Of a stretch of DNA of 6,532 bases, positions 5,956 to 6,532 are shown one piece after another. The stretch comes from Flavobacteria bacterium RIFCSPLOWO2_12_FULL_31_7 (GTDB lineage: Bacteria; Bacteroidota; Bacteroidia; Flavobacteriales; Flavobacteriaceae). A model generated the notes under the pieces. It ran no database searches. It was not told the origin of the DNA and was given only the letters and a program-made list of their open reading frames with translations. The stretch covers positions 1 through 6,532 of the forward strand of contig MGWJ01000136.1 of NCBI GenBank assembly GCA_001800945.1, given 5' to 3'. The position numbers and the translations under genes are program-made. Every line of letters starts with the position of its first letter. Position 1 is the first letter of the stretch.

Positions 5956-6532
5956 TTAATCCTCATGACTTCCATCTTCCGCCATTCTCACCATTTTTGG
6001 TGTAAACTTCGCAACCACATCAACCAATTCTTGTTGGGCTGCCATCACTTGATGGATGTCTTTGTAAGCCATTGGCGCTTCGTCTAAACCTGCTCCAATT
6101 AACGTCACACCGTTATCTTTTAAAATGCTTTGCATTTCGTTTTTGGTAATCGATTTAATGGCTTTTGTTCTACTCATTTGTCTTCCCGCGCCATGTGATG
6201 CCGAGTTAATAGCGTTTTCTTCGCCTTTTCCTCTCACTAAAAATCCTGTTGCAGTCATACTTCCTGGGATAATTCCCATCACGCCTTTTCCAGCTGGTGT
6301 AGCACCTTTTCTGTGCACAATCACTTCTTCATTATTATACATTTCTTTCCAAGCAAAATTATGATGGTTTTCCACTTTTGCTAAAACCGTAGCACCTAAA
6401 GCGCGTTCCATTTTGGTATGAATAATTTCATGACAAGCCGAAGCATAATCACCCGCTAAGTTCATCGCCATCCAATATTCTTGTCCCAATTGCGAATCCA
6501 TATCTAAATACGCCAAGTTTTTCGCCACTTCA
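5956..6532 (-). CDS. rtcB: RtcB RNA ligase, C-terminal part (5' end outside window)
   Basis: This is the C-terminal 191 residues of RtcB, the GTP- and Mn-dependent ligase that joins RNA 3'-phosphate or 2',3'-cyclic-phosphate ends to 5'-OH ends. The frame stays open through the window edge. A GTG at 6528 is just an internal Val codon (…EVAKNLAYLDMD…), not a start. Counting from that Val, conserved blocks appear in order: ENHHNFAW (53-60, metal-binding His), VHRKGATPAGKG (71-82), IPGSMTATGFLV (87-98) and SHGAGRQMSR (111-120), whose His112 corresponds to the guanylated active-site His. LDEAPMAYKDI (148-158) also fits RtcB. The protein ends normally at TAA, so it seems functional. GC reaches about 48% in one sampled line, the highest of the window. 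With RlaP-type genes downstream, it marks an RNA repair locus. Confidence 0.96.
   Translation of the reverse strand, partial: EVAKNLAYLDMDSQLGQEYWMAMNLAGDYASACHEIIHTKMERALGATVLAKVENHHNFAWKEMYNNEEVIVHRKGATPAGKGVMGIIPGSMTATGFLVRGKGEENAINSASHGAGRQMSRTKAIKSITKNEMQSILKDNGVTLIGAGLDEAPMAYKDIHQVMAAQQELVDVVAKFTPKMVRMAEDGSHED

Noticed and set aside
5781..5975. Minus-strand 64-residue reading frame
   Set aside because: It overlaps the rtcB end and translates the inverted repeat, giving the repeated NSRIRG/PRILEF pattern expected from palindromic DNA.
5740..6087. Plus-strand 115-residue reading frame
   Set aside because: It crosses the fold-back element and reads antisense into rtcB; it has no recognisable motif.
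6125..6364. Plus-strand hydrophobic reading frame inside rtcB
   Set aside because: It is the antisense shadow of highly conserved RtcB motifs.

Overview
The window is AT-rich and fits a member of the Bacteroidota, most likely a Flavobacteriaceae such as Flavobacterium. The reasons are the low GC, genes without clear Shine-Dalgarno sites, one promoter candidate of the Bacteroidetes TAnnTTTG type, and intergenic hairpins of the ACCTGACAGGT and GCCACGAATTC kinds that I recall as common in flavobacterial genomes. This assignment is an inference from recall, not a search.

All real genes lie on the minus strand, so the window reads from right to left. At the right edge is the C-terminal part of rtcB (5956-6532), the 3'-phosphate RNA ligase used in RNA repair. 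Then comes a 420-base intergenic region made almost entirely of repeats: a terminator-like hairpin, a large fold-back element (5769-5941), small hairpins, a 40-base-period hairpin array, and a probable promoter. Then follow four tightly packed genes: an RlaP/YcgL-type nucleotidyltransferase (4789-5535), a 784-residue ABC/SMC-like AAA ATPase (2431-4785), an HNH nuclease (1263-2444), and a second, larger nucleotidyltransferase (208-1266). They are separated by 3 bases, overlap by 14 bases and overlap by 4 bases (ATGA), so they almost certainly form one operon. A strong hairpin and another 40-base-period array follow the last gene.

The two nucleotidyltransferases belong with rtcB: RlaP proteins (RNA-ligase-associated pol-beta fold nucleotidyltransferases) are known neighbours of RtcB in RNA repair loci. 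The ATPase and HNH genes between them look different. They are much more AT-rich (about 15-22% GC in sampled lines, against about 33-48% in the flanking genes) and have the layout of a Septu-like (PtuA/PtuB-type) anti-phage pair, although both proteins are larger than classical PtuA and PtuB. The pair sits seamlessly between the two nucleotidyltransferase genes and is bordered at both ends by the same seven bases, AAAATGA, which include the downstream start codon.

The whole four-gene block is enclosed by a perfect 51-base direct repeat (9-59 and 5683-5733) embedded in 40-base hairpin arrays in the same orientation. My main proposal is that a nuclease defence module has been placed inside an RNA repair operon. 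If the module acts on RNA, for example on tRNA as reported for some ATPase-nuclease systems, the RtcB and RlaP proteins could repair or limit the damage. That functional link is a hypothesis; the layout is seen directly.
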